Shown: positions 1 to 8,841, counted from the stretch's first letter. The stretch is 64,000 nucleotides of DNA from Nitrospira sp. (GCA_022842445.1 JALHPO010000002.1:372001-436000); one strand, 5' to 3'. The notes: generated from the sequence alone by a model not told the origin. A program made the numbers and translations.

Positions 1-343
1 GGCCGAGACGCTTGTGCGCCTTGTCCGAAGTGCTGCCGGGAGGATAGGCCTCGGTGATGGCTACCATCGGATAGGCGTCAAGGCTGGCGGCCGCCATGCC
101 GGGAACCATGTTGGCGAGGCCCGGCCCCTTGATGCAGTAGGCGACCCCGCTGCGTCTGCTCAAGCGCCCAGCGGTAGCGGCCATCAGGGCGCCACTGCCT
201 TCGAAAAATGTTCTTACCGGCTCGACGCCGTGCTTTTCGAGAGCATCCAGGAGCAGCAGGGAGGCTCCACTGCCGGTGATGCCAAAGACATGACGGACGC
301 CACGTTCGGCGATGGACGCCGCCAGCTGGGACAAGTCGCTCAC
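1..343 (-). CDS. Thiamine-pyrophosphate-dependent enzyme, N-terminal part (runs off the window)
   Basis: Only the first 114 codons are visible. The protein matches the N-terminal Pyr domain of acetolactate-synthase/decarboxylase-like TPP enzymes: a GITGSGASLLLLDAL segment near residue 23, the FFEGSGALMAA stretch where the family carries its cofactor-activating Glu, and KGPGLANMVPGMAAA, equivalent to the GPG-TN motif of acetolactate synthase. The start is a GTG whose bases overlap the stop of the upstream dehydrogenase (GTGA), so the two genes are translationally coupled. The substrate cannot be told from this fragment. The sugar-gene context suggests a role in making a carboxylated or branched precursor for a surface glycan, which is inference. 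Confidence 0.75.
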   Translation of the reverse strand, partial: MSDLSQLAASIAERGVRHVFGITGSGASLLLLDALEKHGVEPVRTFFEGSGALMAATAGRLSRRSGVAYCIKGPGLANMVPGMAAASLDAYPMVAITEAYPPGSTSDKAHKRLG

Positions 344-1278
344 AACTCCAGCACCTTCTTGATTTTTTCCGCCGCATGGCGGCAGACCACACGGACCGCG
401 TCCGGACTGAACCCACCACAGTGCGGTGTAATGACTACATTGTCATGGTGGCGTGCGTATTCCACCAGTGGATGGCTGGCGATTTCCGGTTCCCCTTTCA
501 GGACGTCGACGCCAACCCCCCCGATTCTTTCCGAGGTCAACGCCTCCACCAAGGCCGCCTCGTCCACGAGGGCGCCCCGGGAGGTGTTGATGAAGATGGC
601 ACCCGGCTTGAATTGTTGGATGAGGGAGCGGGAAACCATGCCCCTGGTTTCTTCCGACAGGTGCACGTGAATGGAAATGAAGTCTGCCTCCGCCACCATT
701 TGCTCCAGGGGACGACGCTCGACTCCAGAGGGCAGGGTGTCCTGGAAGGGGTCATGGGCGAGGACCGACATGCCGAAAGCCTGGGCGTATCGAGCCATCC
801 AGCTGCCAATCCGGCCGCAGCCGATCAGCCCAAGGACGCGACCGTTCAGCATGATCCCCGGGAAGTCTTCCCGCACCCAGTTCCCTTCTGCCGTATGTCT
901 GAAGGCGGCTTTCAGCTTGCGGGCACAAGCCATCAACAGGGCCCAGGAAAGTTCCGCGGCGGGGGTGATGTTTCGCAGCACATCCGGGTCTTCCTTCAGT
1001 GTGCGTACCGAAACGCGCCGCGCCTCCAGCCTTTCCCTTGCGATATGATCCGAACCAGTCGTCGCGCAACTGATGATTTTCAGTTGGGATGCGGCATCGA
1101 TCATTTCATTGGTGATGCCGATCTTCATCGACGCGTCCAGCAAGGCATCCGCGCCCTTCAGGGCTTCGGCCACTGCAGTGCATTCTGCTTCCACGTGACG
1201 GACCTCTGCCAGCCCAGACAATACGGAAGCGGTGGCCTCATAGCCCTCCCTGCTTCCCAGATAGATCACCAGAGCCAT
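340..1278 (-). CDS. D-isomer-specific 2-hydroxyacid dehydrogenase (NAD-dependent)
   Basis: A 312-residue protein of normal family length. The Rossmann motif GLIGCGRIGSW spans about residues 150-160. The catalytic triad of the family is present: Arg in NTSRGALVDE (R234), Glu in GEPE (about E263) and His in TPHCGG (H286). Relatives such as phosphoglycerate or glyoxylate/hydroxypyruvate reductases reduce 2-oxoacids with NAD(P)H, so this one probably interconverts a 2-oxoacid and a D-2-hydroxyacid. Its stop overlaps the GTG start of the TPP enzyme, and the pair probably act in consecutive steps. The exact substrate is unknown. Confidence 0.85.
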   Translation of the reverse strand: MALVIYLGSREGYEATASVLSGLAEVRHVEAECTAVAEALKGADALLDASMKIGITNEMIDAASQLKIISCATTGSDHIARERLEARRVSVRTLKEDPDVLRNITPAAELSWALLMACARKLKAAFRHTAEGNWVREDFPGIMLNGRVLGLIGCGRIGSWMARYAQAFGMSVLAHDPFQDTLPSGVERRPLEQMVAEADFISIHVHLSEETRGMVSRSLIQQFKPGAIFINTSRGALVDEAALVEALTSERIGGVGVDVLKGEPEIASHPLVEYARHHDNVVITPHCGGFSPDAVRVVCRHAAEKIKKVLEL

Positions 1279-1296
1279 AAGAGATATTCCATTCCG

Positions 1297-2223
1297 TCAA
1301 TATGGTTTCCCGAGCCAGAAATACAGGTAATCACCTGTGCCAGCATGCTCCAGACTAGCTTGCCAGCAACTGTCCATGACTGGAGTTACTGACGGAAGGG
1401 GTTGGGTTCCCCCAGGCCGACGATCTCTTAGCCAGCGCAAAGCATTTGAAAGGCCGAACCGGTGAACGCACCGGTTGGAGACCACATTGAGCCCGGCGTG
1501 CTTCGCGCATTCCGCAAACGACTCCCGATCGAAATACCAGCGATGTACAGTCCGGTAGAAGAAGGCCTGGTAATCTTCCGGGAGCATTTCCATGAGAACG
1601 TCACGCCGGTTCGGCGTGCTGATCAGGAGGCGGCTCGAGGGAGCCATCATGGCTGCGATATCAGCAAGAAAGGAGCGTGGGTTGGAAACATGCTCGATCA
1701 CGCTGAAGCTGAAGATGTAATCCACATTCTGGATTCCGGCTTCAATGGCAGCCTCACAGGAAGAAAATACGGCATGCCCGCGGGAACGCAGGGAGTCGTG
1801 GTATCCCTCGCAGGGTTCAATAGCTATGGTTTTGGCAGCGAGCCCGGAAACGTGATCAAGGAAACTTCCTGCGGCACATCCGATATCGGCGACAGTTTTT
1901 CCGCGGACACTCTCGGGCCAAAGTACCCCCAAGTTGGTGAGTTGAAGGGTGTCGTGCGCCAGAAAGAAGTCATTAGCGGTATTCCCTGCGGACAGCAAGT
2001 CGCGATACTTCGAAGAAGAATAGAAGTCGTCGTCTCCATGGCAATGTGCTTCTGAAAGACGGTCAGTGCCACAACCTCCGCACTTTGCTACGACAGCAGT
2101 GTTCTCGGAAAATTTTCCAAATGCTCCATCCCGTACAGCACCGCTGAAAACTATTGACCACGTGTTGGAACCGCATATTTCACATGCGGAAAATGAAGTA
2201 CCTAGTATTTTGTATCCCATCAT
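1297..2223 (-). CDS. Class I SAM-dependent methyltransferase with N-terminal zinc-binding motif
   Basis: The 308-residue protein opens with a CEICG...CGGCG four-cysteine cluster (C14, C17, C48, C51), as in sugar C- or O-methyltransferases that carry an N-terminal zinc site. The SAM-binding motif I, VADIGCAAGSFLD, lies at about residues 111-123, and a post-I acidic residue follows in TIAIEPCEG. FSFSVIEHVSNP matches motif IV of the methyltransf_23 type. It lies 18 bp upstream of the dehydrogenase in the same direction. A similar zinc-motif methyltransferase occurs at 12188-13189. It probably methylates a sugar or glycan intermediate; the acceptor is not known. Confidence 0.8.
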   Translation of the reverse strand: MMGYKILGTSFSACEICGSNTWSIVFSGAVRDGAFGKFSENTAVVAKCGGCGTDRLSEAHCHGDDDFYSSSKYRDLLSAGNTANDFFLAHDTLQLTNLGVLWPESVRGKTVADIGCAAGSFLDHVSGLAAKTIAIEPCEGYHDSLRSRGHAVFSSCEAAIEAGIQNVDYIFSFSVIEHVSNPRSFLADIAAMMAPSSRLLISTPNRRDVLMEMLPEDYQAFFYRTVHRWYFDRESFAECAKHAGLNVVSNRCVHRFGLSNALRWLRDRRPGGTQPLPSVTPVMDSCWQASLEHAGTGDYLYFWLGKPY

Positions 2224-2326
2224 CTATGCCTCTCGGATTCTTCCAAGCTACGGCTGGCTCCGCGTTATGGGAATAGATGGAAGCAGATTTTGCGCTCGAT
2301 GTGGGGAGACGGAAGAGTCATCCCCA

Positions 2327-3523
2327 TTACACAAGAGAGTCAGTCTGCCGCGAGCTACCCTCGGAGAGATAGTTCAAGCGCTTGTTGATGCTTAGTTTGG
2401 CCGAGGCGAGGATGTCCGCAATCTTCTGGCCGGCTGTCCCGTCGCCCACAAGGAGGGAGCGCTCATAGCGGCCATGGGCCAGTTGGGCGAGGACGGCCTG
2501 CTCAATGGCGTCGGCGTCATAGGGAACGTCCCGCACGTTGCCTGCTCGCTCCCGTCCGCTTTGCCGGCTGCCGATATTGACGCAGGGTACGCCAAGGAAG
2601 GCACCCTCCCTGAGGCCCGAGGAGGAGTTGCCGACGACGCACTGGGAGTTGTTGATCAGCTTGGCATAGTCTTCGGGACTGAAGTTGCGAAAGAAGTGGA
2701 TGTAGTCCGGCTGCTGCTGCTCGCGAAATACCCGCAGACCCTTAGCGACATCATCGGAACCGGCGTCCACATTTGGCCACAGCCAGGTTACCTGCATGCC
2801 GCGCTTGCCGATGCGGGCGATGGCCTGAAGAGTCTGATTGATCTGCTGGAATCCCTGACCGTATTCCGTGGTGACAGGGTGCTGCAGAACAACGATGTAG
2901 GGCTTGGCATGGTCCAGGGTGGCACCCACTCCCCTATAGCTTTCAAAGAGATTGGGGGGTAAGGACAGGTCGATGTCGGTCAACAGGTCGATGGCCGGGC
3001 AGCCAGTCAGATGCACGGCCTCGTGATCTTCGCCCATACGGATGAGGTAGTCCCGGGCGCGCTCCGTGGCCGGGAAATGGATGTGGGCCAGCTTGGTGAT
3101 GGCGTGGCGCACACTTTCATCGATGGAGCCGGTAACTTCACCTCCCTGGGTGTGGGCCAGGGGAATGTTCATGTAGCTGGCCGCTACCGCCGTGGCAAGG
3201 GTCTCGAAGCGGTCGGCGACGGTCAGGACAACATCGGGCTTTAGGTTCTCGAAGTGGGTGGCCAGTTCCACGATGGCCAGACCGGTGGATTTCGCCATGG
3301 TCGTCGGGGTCTCGCCTTCTAGGATGGAGTGCACCACGGCGTTGGGCTCGAAACCATCGGCCCGTATAATCTTGATCACTTCGCCAAATCGGTACAAGAG
3401 CGCGGATGCTCCGACAATCAGTTGCAGTTCCAGGCCGGGGTGAGCCTTGGTTGCGCGAAGAAAGCTCTTGATGCGGCCGTAATTCGCACGACTATTGACG
3501 ACGACACATACCTTGCGGGTCAT
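2327..3523 (-). CDS. neuC: UDP-GlcNAc/UDP-diNAcBac 2-epimerase (hydrolysing), NeuC type
   Basis: A 398-residue GT-B-fold epimerase. The N-terminus (VCVVVNSRANYGRIKSFL) is characteristic of NeuC-like hydrolysing epimerases rather than of WecB. Further family landmarks are THGGEV-like AHTQGGEVTGSIDE, VLQHPVTTEYG and VGNSSSGLREGAFLGVPCVNIG. These enzymes release ManNAc, or 2,4-diacetamido-2,4,6-trideoxymannose, from the UDP sugar as the substrate for NeuB. The stop/start overlap (ATGA) with neuB directly upstream supports a coupled pair. Whether the product is sialic, legionaminic or another nonulosonic acid cannot be decided from this sequence. Confidence 0.82.
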   Translation of the reverse strand: MTRKVCVVVNSRANYGRIKSFLRATKAHPGLELQLIVGASALLYRFGEVIKIIRADGFEPNAVVHSILEGETPTTMAKSTGLAIVELATHFENLKPDVVLTVADRFETLATAVAASYMNIPLAHTQGGEVTGSIDESVRHAITKLAHIHFPATERARDYLIRMGEDHEAVHLTGCPAIDLLTDIDLSLPPNLFESYRGVGATLDHAKPYIVVLQHPVTTEYGQGFQQINQTLQAIARIGKRGMQVTWLWPNVDAGSDDVAKGLRVFREQQQPDYIHFFRNFSPEDYAKLINNSQCVVGNSSSGLREGAFLGVPCVNIGSRQSGRERAGNVRDVPYDADAIEQAVLAQLAHGRYERSLLVGDGTAGQKIADILASAKLSINKRLNYLSEGSSRQTDSLV

Positions 3524-4566
3524 GATATCAAATCCTTCCAGGTCAACAGGCGGTCCGGCATAACGTCACTGCGCAGTCGTTTGCCAATAAGGTTGTCGAG
3601 TTCCGTGCCGGGAATGCCCGTCGCCGGTTTCTTTAGGGTCAGCATATCGCGAGTCAGTTCGGTCCCGGCAGGAAGTGCTCGGGCAGGTGCGATGCTCTTT
3701 CCGAAGGTACGGCGCATAGCGGCAAGCTGATCCGCCATGGCGTCTTTGTCTACCGGACTCTGATCCATCACTGCAAAGCTGTCCCGGGCCTTCTTGATCA
3801 GTGCCAATTCCTCGAAAGTCACCGAGGCCGGGACATCCGGGCCAAACAGACGCCTGTCGAAAGTGACGTGAAGCTCAACGATGTGACATCCACGCGCGAT
3901 GGCGGCCAGGGCGGGAAAAGGGGTTGCCGAGTGGTCCGACAGGCCAACGAGGCAGTCGTAGCGCCGCCGCAGCTCCTCGATCAGGTTGATCCCGACTTCT
4001 TGGAGTGGAGTCGGGTACTTGCTGGTGCACTGGAACAGAGCGAAATCGGCATTGCGACCGCGCAGGTAGGTCACTGCCCGATCAATCTCGTCCCAGCGAC
4101 TCATGCCCGTACTGAGCAGGATGGGGCCGCCTGCGTCGAGCATGGCGTCCAGCAATTCCTTTGACTGGACTTCTCCTGAGCCGACCTTCCATGCGGGCAT
4201 GCCCACACGCTTGAGCAATTCCACAGCCGCAATAGAGAAGGGGGAGCTCAAAAAGATCAGGCTCTTGGCTTTGGCATGTTCGGCCACGCCGGCCCACTGC
4301 TCTTCAGAGAACTCCATGCGCTTCCAGTAGGCATAGCGGGATTCGTCCTGGCGCGAGAACTTGATGCGGAACGGTTCATCCAGTGTCGATTCCGCAGCCG
4401 CGATATGAGTCTGGAACTTGACGGCATCCGCACCGGCTTCGGCGGCGGCATCGATAAACGCATGCGCCATGCCGAGAGAGCCGTCATGGCTCTGCGAGAC
4501 CTCCGCAATGAGGAAGCAGGGATGCGAGTCTCCGATCTGCCTGGTTGCAATGGAAATTGGCTTCAT
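3520..4566 (-). CDS. neuB: N-acetylneuraminate/nonulosonate synthase (NeuB/SpsE family)
   Basis: A 348-residue protein with the NeuB TIM barrel followed by a C-terminal SAF (antifreeze-like) domain. Visible motifs are FLIAEVSQSHDGSLGMA, GADAVKFQTH, KVGSGEVQSKELL, LLSTGMS, ALFQCTSKYPT, GLSDHS and VELHVTFDR. The SAF part includes RALPAGTELTRDMLTLKKP and ends normally. The family condenses phosphoenolpyruvate with an N-acylated hexosamine to give a nine-carbon ulosonic acid. It overlaps the NeuC-type gene by four bases and is followed by an ABC exporter. A CMP-nonulosonate synthetase (NeuA) is not in the window and presumably lies beyond position 1 or elsewhere. Confidence 0.87.
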   Translation of the reverse strand: MKPISIATRQIGDSHPCFLIAEVSQSHDGSLGMAHAFIDAAAEAGADAVKFQTHIAAAESTLDEPFRIKFSRQDESRYAYWKRMEFSEEQWAGVAEHAKAKSLIFLSSPFSIAAVELLKRVGMPAWKVGSGEVQSKELLDAMLDAGGPILLSTGMSRWDEIDRAVTYLRGRNADFALFQCTSKYPTPLQEVGINLIEELRRRYDCLVGLSDHSATPFPALAAIARGCHIVELHVTFDRRLFGPDVPASVTFEELALIKKARDSFAVMDQSPVDKDAMADQLAAMRRTFGKSIAPARALPAGTELTRDMLTLKKPATGIPGTELDNLIGKRLRSDVMPDRLLTWKDLIS

Positions 4567-4588
4567 GGGCTTGCTGGGAAAACGCGAT

Positions 4589-6391
4589 CTAGGACACCGA
4601 GGCGACTTTCGCCATGCGACGGAAATGAGGGTTATCTTTCATCAGTTTATCAAAAGTGCCTTGGCCTGCGAGTTGGCCCTTCTCGAGGAAATAGATGCAA
4701 TCGCATTCCCGCACGGTGGAAAGTCTATGGGCAATCAGGATGATGGTAACCTCGTGGCTCAGGTTATGGACCGCCTCCATCACGGACTGCTCAGTCAGGT
4801 TGTCCAGGGCGCTGGTTGCTTCATCCAGAACGAGGACTTGCGGTTTGTGGTAGAGCGCCCGGGCGATGCCGACCCGCTGGCGCTGGCCGCCTGAGAGGCA
4901 CACGCCCCTCTCCCCAACCTGGGTGTTGTAGCCCTGCGGCATGTCATTGACTACGAAATCGTGGAGGTTCGCGATTCTGGCCGCGCGCTCCACTGCGCTC
5001 AGATCGATCTTTTCGCAGGGAATGCCGAACGCGATATTGCCGGCGACCGTGTCGGCGGCAAGATAAATATTTTGCGGGACATATCCAAGATTGCGCTGCC
5101 AGGCGCGAAGGTTGTCGGGGCCGATAGGCACTCCGTCGATTTCCAGCCGCCCGGAATACGGCGAGAGCAAGCCGAGGATAATGTCTACGGTCGTGGTCTT
5201 TCCCGATCCGGTCGAACCGACCAAACCGACCGTGGCCCGAGCAGGGATTTCCAGACTCAGATTGTGCACGGCCGCCACCTGGGAATTAGGATACGCGTAG
5301 GTCACCCCCCGTAGCGCAATGCTCTTTTCGACCGATAACGGTGCGAGAATCGACTCGCCGCTTTGAGCAGGAGCGATGTGTACAAGATCTGCATAAAGAT
5401 TGTTGAGGGCAGGCTCAGCGAAACGCAGCGTCGCCATGTGGGCATACACCTGCTGCAGCGCCGGCATCAACCGATAACTTCCGAATGCATAGAGGGCGAT
5501 CAGCGGAAGCGCCCCTTCAAAACTCCCTCTGGTGCGCATCAAATACAGCACCACCAGGAGCATGCCGCCGAATGCAATGATCTCCAGCGCGTAACGAGGA
5601 AGCTGCTTCGCCAACTGTGCCGCCGTAATACTCTTGGCGCACTGCTTTGCAGGCTGTGTATACCGCCTGATCAGCACCTCCTCCAGACCGGCAAGCTTCA
5701 GCTCTTTGATTCCGCCGAACGCTTCCGACAGAATCTCAAACCGGGATCGATTCGCTTTCTCCCGCTCCTTCCCAAGCCTGGCAAGTCGGCGGCGCAACAA
5801 CATATACAGGCCGCCATAGCCCACCCCCAGCCCGACACCGATATACAGGGCAAGTAACGGATCAGCCAGAATGAGAAGCATCAGCAAGGCGATGACAACA
5901 GCCCCCTGAGCGAGCAGTTGCATGAGCGGAATCAATGCACCATTGACCACCTCTTGAACTTCGCTCAAGACGGACTTGCTCAGGTCTGCACTATGCCGGC
6001 TGAGAAACCACTCGTATGGCTGCCGCAAATAACCTGCCACCAACCTGACTCCCAGCGAATATTCCCGCATGTGCGTATACCGCAACAGCGCCCACGTGGT
6101 CAGCGCCTTGAACACGATAGCCGCAACCAGCGCCACAAAGACCATCAACCCAAGGAAGAACAAGAATTGTTCCTTATCGGCAAGACCAAATCTTGTGTAG
6201 GCGGCCGAGAGGTATTTATTTGTTTCAACCGTATCGGGATTTGCCAATACCGCCATAAACGGCATAACCGATGCCACACCGATTACGTCCAATACCGCCA
6301 TCACTAAAATAAGCACCACCAGAAAACAGGCGTCTCGCCGTTCGCGTGGCGACAACAAGATCAATACTTTTCGAATCAGGTTCAACTTCAT
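4589..6391 (-). CDS. ABC transporter, fused permease/ATPase (PglK/MsbA-like exporter)
   Basis: A 600-residue half-transporter: a six-helix type IV permease domain (roughly residues 1-340) and a C-terminal ATPase. The ATPase shows Walker A GSTGSGKTT, signature LSGGQRQRVGIARAL, Walker B VLVLDEATSALD and the H-loop IAHRLST. I chose the ATG at 6391 because the upstream reading frame overlaps the aminotransferase gene and encodes no recognisable protein, whereas MKLNLIRKVLILLSPRERR begins a normal cytoplasmic lead-in to helix 1. Relatives flip lipid-linked oligosaccharides or lipids across the inner membrane. Its position among sugar genes suggests glycan export; substrate inferred only. Confidence 0.85.
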   Translation of the reverse strand: MKLNLIRKVLILLSPRERRDACFLVVLILVMAVLDVIGVASVMPFMAVLANPDTVETNKYLSAAYTRFGLADKEQFLFFLGLMVFVALVAAIVFKALTTWALLRYTHMREYSLGVRLVAGYLRQPYEWFLSRHSADLSKSVLSEVQEVVNGALIPLMQLLAQGAVVIALLMLLILADPLLALYIGVGLGVGYGGLYMLLRRRLARLGKEREKANRSRFEILSEAFGGIKELKLAGLEEVLIRRYTQPAKQCAKSITAAQLAKQLPRYALEIIAFGGMLLVVLYLMRTRGSFEGALPLIALYAFGSYRLMPALQQVYAHMATLRFAEPALNNLYADLVHIAPAQSGESILAPLSVEKSIALRGVTYAYPNSQVAAVHNLSLEIPARATVGLVGSTGSGKTTTVDIILGLLSPYSGRLEIDGVPIGPDNLRAWQRNLGYVPQNIYLAADTVAGNIAFGIPCEKIDLSAVERAARIANLHDFVVNDMPQGYNTQVGERGVCLSGGQRQRVGIARALYHKPQVLVLDEATSALDNLTEQSVMEAVHNLSHEVTIILIAHRLSTVRECDCIYFLEKGQLAGQGTFDKLMKDNPHFRRMAKVASVS

Positions 6392-6462
6392 ATGTTCATC
6401 GATGAAGGCAACTGGCCCCGATATCCATTTCCCTAGATCCACGCCCCCTTCGAAAACGAATG

Positions 6463-7599
6463 CTATGCGTAGAACGACGCGATAGCCTCCACGACCTCGG
6501 TCTGTTGCGCCATGGTCAATTCGGGATAGATGGGAATGGCGATGGTTTCGTTGGCGGCCCGTTCCGACTCCGGGAAGTCTCCCGCTTTGTGACCCAGATA
6601 CCGGAAGCACTCTTGCAGATGGAACGGAACCGGATAGTAGATCTCCGCGCCGATTCCTTTCTGCTTGAGATGCGCGATGAGATCATCACGCCTTTCAACC
6701 CGCAGCACGAACTGATTATAGATGTGGTAATGCTTGATGCCTTTGTCGCGATACACCGGATCCGGCAACCGAACCTTGCCCTTCTGCACCAGGCCGCTCT
6801 GCCGGAACAACGTTTCATAGCGTGCGGCGTTTTCCTGCCGTCGTTTGGTCCACCCGTCCAGATAATTCAGCTTCACATTGAGCACGGCGGCCTGAATCGT
6901 ATCGAGCCGGAAGTTGCCGCCGATCAGTTTATGGTAATACTTCGGCTGGCTGCCGTGAACGCGCAGGATTCGAATCCGTTCCGCGAGATCAGCGTCGTTC
7001 GTGACCACCATTCCCCCGTCTCCCAAACAGCCCAGATTCTTGCTCGGGAAAAACGACAAACATCCGAGGGTCCCCATGCTGCAGGCCCGCCGGCCGTCAC
7101 GGTATTCCGATCCGATGGCCTGCGCGGCGTCCTCGATGACGCTCACATTATGCCGCGTGGCCAGCTCCATGATCGGCCCCATGTCTGCGCACTGACCGTA
7201 GAGATGCACAGGGATGATGGCTTTGGATTTGGGTGTCATCGCTTGGCTGATTCTTGCTGGATCGATGTTGAAGGTCTTGGGATCGATGTCTACGAGCACC
7301 GGCTTGGCTCCTAACCGGGCCACCACGCCTGCCGTGGCGAAAAATGAATAGGGCGACGTGATCACTTCGTCGCCGGGACCGACACCGAGCGCCATGAGCG
7401 CGATCAGAAGCGCATCGGTACCCGACGTCACGCCGATTCCGTACTTGGCCTGGCAATAGGCGGCTACCCGCTCCTCTAATTTGCCGACTTCCGCCCCCAG
7501 GATAAACGCCTGGCTCTTGAATACCTGTTCAACGGCGTCCAGGATCTCTTTTTGTAGTGGTTCGTGATGCGCCTTTAGATCAAGTAATGGCACTCCCAT
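6463..7599 (-). CDS. DegT/DnrJ/EryC1/StrS-family PLP-dependent sugar aminotransferase
   Basis: A 378-residue protein with the full fold-type I pattern: GVTSGTDALLIALMALG, the PLP-binding VIEDAAQAIGS, and the Schiff-base lysine in SFFPSKNLGCLGDGGM (K187). The C-terminal HIYNQFVLR and YYPVPFHLQ segments are typical of this family. It transfers an amino group from glutamate to a keto-sugar nucleotide during glycan biosynthesis. A strong AGGAG site sits seven bases before the ATG. Array A1 lies immediately upstream, in the 159-bp gap to the NusG-like gene, so the two genes may be co-transcribed across the repeat. Confidence 0.88.
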   Translation of the reverse strand: MGVPLLDLKAHHEPLQKEILDAVEQVFKSQAFILGAEVGKLEERVAAYCQAKYGIGVTSGTDALLIALMALGVGPGDEVITSPYSFFATAGVVARLGAKPVLVDIDPKTFNIDPARISQAMTPKSKAIIPVHLYGQCADMGPIMELATRHNVSVIEDAAQAIGSEYRDGRRACSMGTLGCLSFFPSKNLGCLGDGGMVVTNDADLAERIRILRVHGSQPKYYHKLIGGNFRLDTIQAAVLNVKLNYLDGWTKRRQENAARYETLFRQSGLVQKGKVRLPDPVYRDKGIKHYHIYNQFVLRVERRDDLIAHLKQKGIGAEIYYPVPFHLQECFRYLGHKAGDFPESERAANETIAIPIYPELTMAQQTEVVEAIASFYA

Positions 7600-7663
7600 T
7601 TGTTCTCCTTCTTTCGGCTAGCCTCTATGATTGATAACTCTTCGATACGAACTGCTGACTTCC

Positions 7664-7755
7664 GCGCGACAAGCGCGAAGAGCGCGACTTGCAGGGCGCG
7701 CAAATCCGTTTCCTGCCAGTCTCGCTTGTCCCGCCAATCTCGCCCGTGTCCAGAC
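7664..7755. repeat. Array A1: inverted array of 9-bp units
   Basis: Five units of type GCGCGANNN (7664-7708) are followed after 2 bp by five complementary units of type TCYCGCNNN (7711-7755). The arms match unit by unit near the dyad (GACTT/GACTG followed by GCAGG). It fills the gap between the NusG-like stop (7759) and the aminotransferase start (7599). Confidence 0.85.
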
Positions 7756-7758
7756 CCC

Positions 7759-8280
7759 TCACACCGGCGCCACATCGTTCACGTCGATCTCCACCGCCGC
7801 TGCTTGTTGGATCAACCGTATGCCGAGGACCAGGCGATGCCGCTTTTCTTTTCGTAGCAAAATGCCGTGTATACCCTGCAGCGGTCCACGCACCACCTCG
7901 ACCGTCATGCCTTCGTGCAAATAGGGATGGGGATCGTACGGGAGGACGCTGGTCATCAGCCTCTTTAAGGCTTCAATTTCATCGTCAGGAATGGGTTCCG
8001 GCCGACTCCCGCTGCCAACAATCTCCACCACTCCCGCCACTTTCTGGACCGGCAACTTCTCTTCCTGTCCGAATCGCACGAAACAATAGCCTGAAAAGAG
8101 CGGCGTCTCGATTTCTTTTTTGCGATCCTTCCACTGACTCAGCCGTTTCACGGTAGGAAGCAACGGCTCGATTCCCTGCGTCGCCAGTTGATCGCGAACC
8201 AGCTTCTCGTGACGAGACCGGGTTCTTAATGCGTACCAGTGGAGCGCGTTTGTTTGGTTCATTTGGTTGGGTTGGTTCAT
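7759..8280 (-). CDS. NusG-like transcription antiterminator (UpxY/RfaH type)
   Basis: A 173-residue NusG paralogue. The NGN domain (HWYALRTRSRHEKLVRDQL, then PLFSGYCFVRF) occupies about residues 11-115, and a KOW domain follows (GMTVEVVRGPLQGIHGIL). It is too short, and placed in a glycan locus, to be the housekeeping nusG. Such paralogues promote transcription of long capsule/LPS operons. The first ten residues (Asn/Gln/Thr-rich) are encoded by 9-bp units of the same family as array A5, so the N-terminus is repeat-derived. The ATG at 8280 is the only good start because the frame upstream is array A2. It probably acts on the surrounding glycan genes; this is inference. Confidence 0.85.
   Translation of the reverse strand: MNQPNQMNQTNALHWYALRTRSRHEKLVRDQLATQGIEPLLPTVKRLSQWKDRKKEIETPLFSGYCFVRFGQEEKLPVQKVAGVVEIVGSGSRPEPIPDDEIEALKRLMTSVLPYDPHPYLHEGMTVEVVRGPLQGIHGILLRKEKRHRLVLGIRLIQQAAAVEIDVNDVAPV
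8253..8279. repeat. Array A0: single arm of 9-bp TTTGGTTNN units
   Basis: Three consecutive 9-bp units (TTTGGTTCA, TTTGGTTGG and a variant) lie at the 5' end of the NusG-like gene. Two of these units recur exactly in array A5 (13919-13954). No complementary arm is present. Confidence 0.65.
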
Positions 8281-8292
8281 GCGACGCCCCGT

Positions 8293-8446
8293 GCGCGACA
8301 GGCCTGAAAAGCGAGACGAGCGGGACAAGCGAGAAACGCGCGACGAGCGGGAGCAGAGTTTCCAGCACACGTCATATTCGTCTCACCTGCTTTCGAGCCT
8401 CTCCTGCCAGTCCCACCCGTCTCGCCTTTCACGTTTGGCCCGCTCT
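8293..8446. repeat. Array A2: inverted array of 9-bp units
   Basis: Seven GCGRGANNN-type units (8293-8355) plus degraded ones form the left arm. Complementary units (TCTCACCTG at 8381, then 8402-8446) form the right arm. Aligning the left arm to the reverse complement of the right arm pairs units in order (for example GCGAGACGA with GCGAGACGG). The array fills the gap between the NusG-like start and the four-helix-bundle stop at 8458. Confidence 0.85.
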
Positions 8447-8457
8447 TCCGGTTCATA

Positions 8458-8823
8458 TCACCGCTTACCCTTCAATCTTTTGATCAAAGCACCGATCATC
8501 GCACTGAGGCCTTCAACTTTCATCCTCAAGTCGCTGGAACATTCTTGGTCTACATATCCAATGTCTTGTGCGATCAATAATTGCGTCTTCAGCTCCCCTG
8601 CTGATCCTTTCGCGATATACAAGTATCGGATGAATTCCGCGACCGTTTCCCGTTCTTTTCCTTCCGCGACATTTGAAGCAATAGAGACTGCCGCCCTCCT
8701 GACCTGATCCTTCAAACCAAAATCTTGATTGAACTTCCCGTTGTTCGAAATCTTATAGACCTCGACCGCGAGAGACTTCGCTCTTTTCCAACATTCCAGA
8801 TCCTCAAACCGGGTCACAGGCAT
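8458..8823 (-). CDS. Four-helix bundle protein (S23/TIGR02436, Avd-like)
   Basis: A 121-residue, almost wholly helical protein. The family signature is clear: FEDLECWKRAKSLAVEVYK at the start, then GLKDQVRRAAVSIASNVAEG and a G-E-L-K-T-Q-L segment at the third helix. The family is known from 23S rRNA intervening sequences and is structurally related to the Avd accessory proteins of diversity-generating retroelements, which form basic pentameric barrels that bind nucleic acid. No rRNA or reverse transcriptase is nearby. I chose the ATG at 8823 because the frame further upstream translates array A3. The gene is bracketed by arrays A2 and A3, the feature that makes it interesting; any functional link is inference. 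Confidence 0.85.
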   Translation of the reverse strand: MPVTRFEDLECWKRAKSLAVEVYKISNNGKFNQDFGLKDQVRRAAVSIASNVAEGKERETVAEFIRYLYIAKGSAGELKTQLLIAQDIGYVDQECSSDLRMKVEGLSAMIGALIKRLKGKR

Positions 8824-8841
8824 CGGATCTCTGCCAGACGA

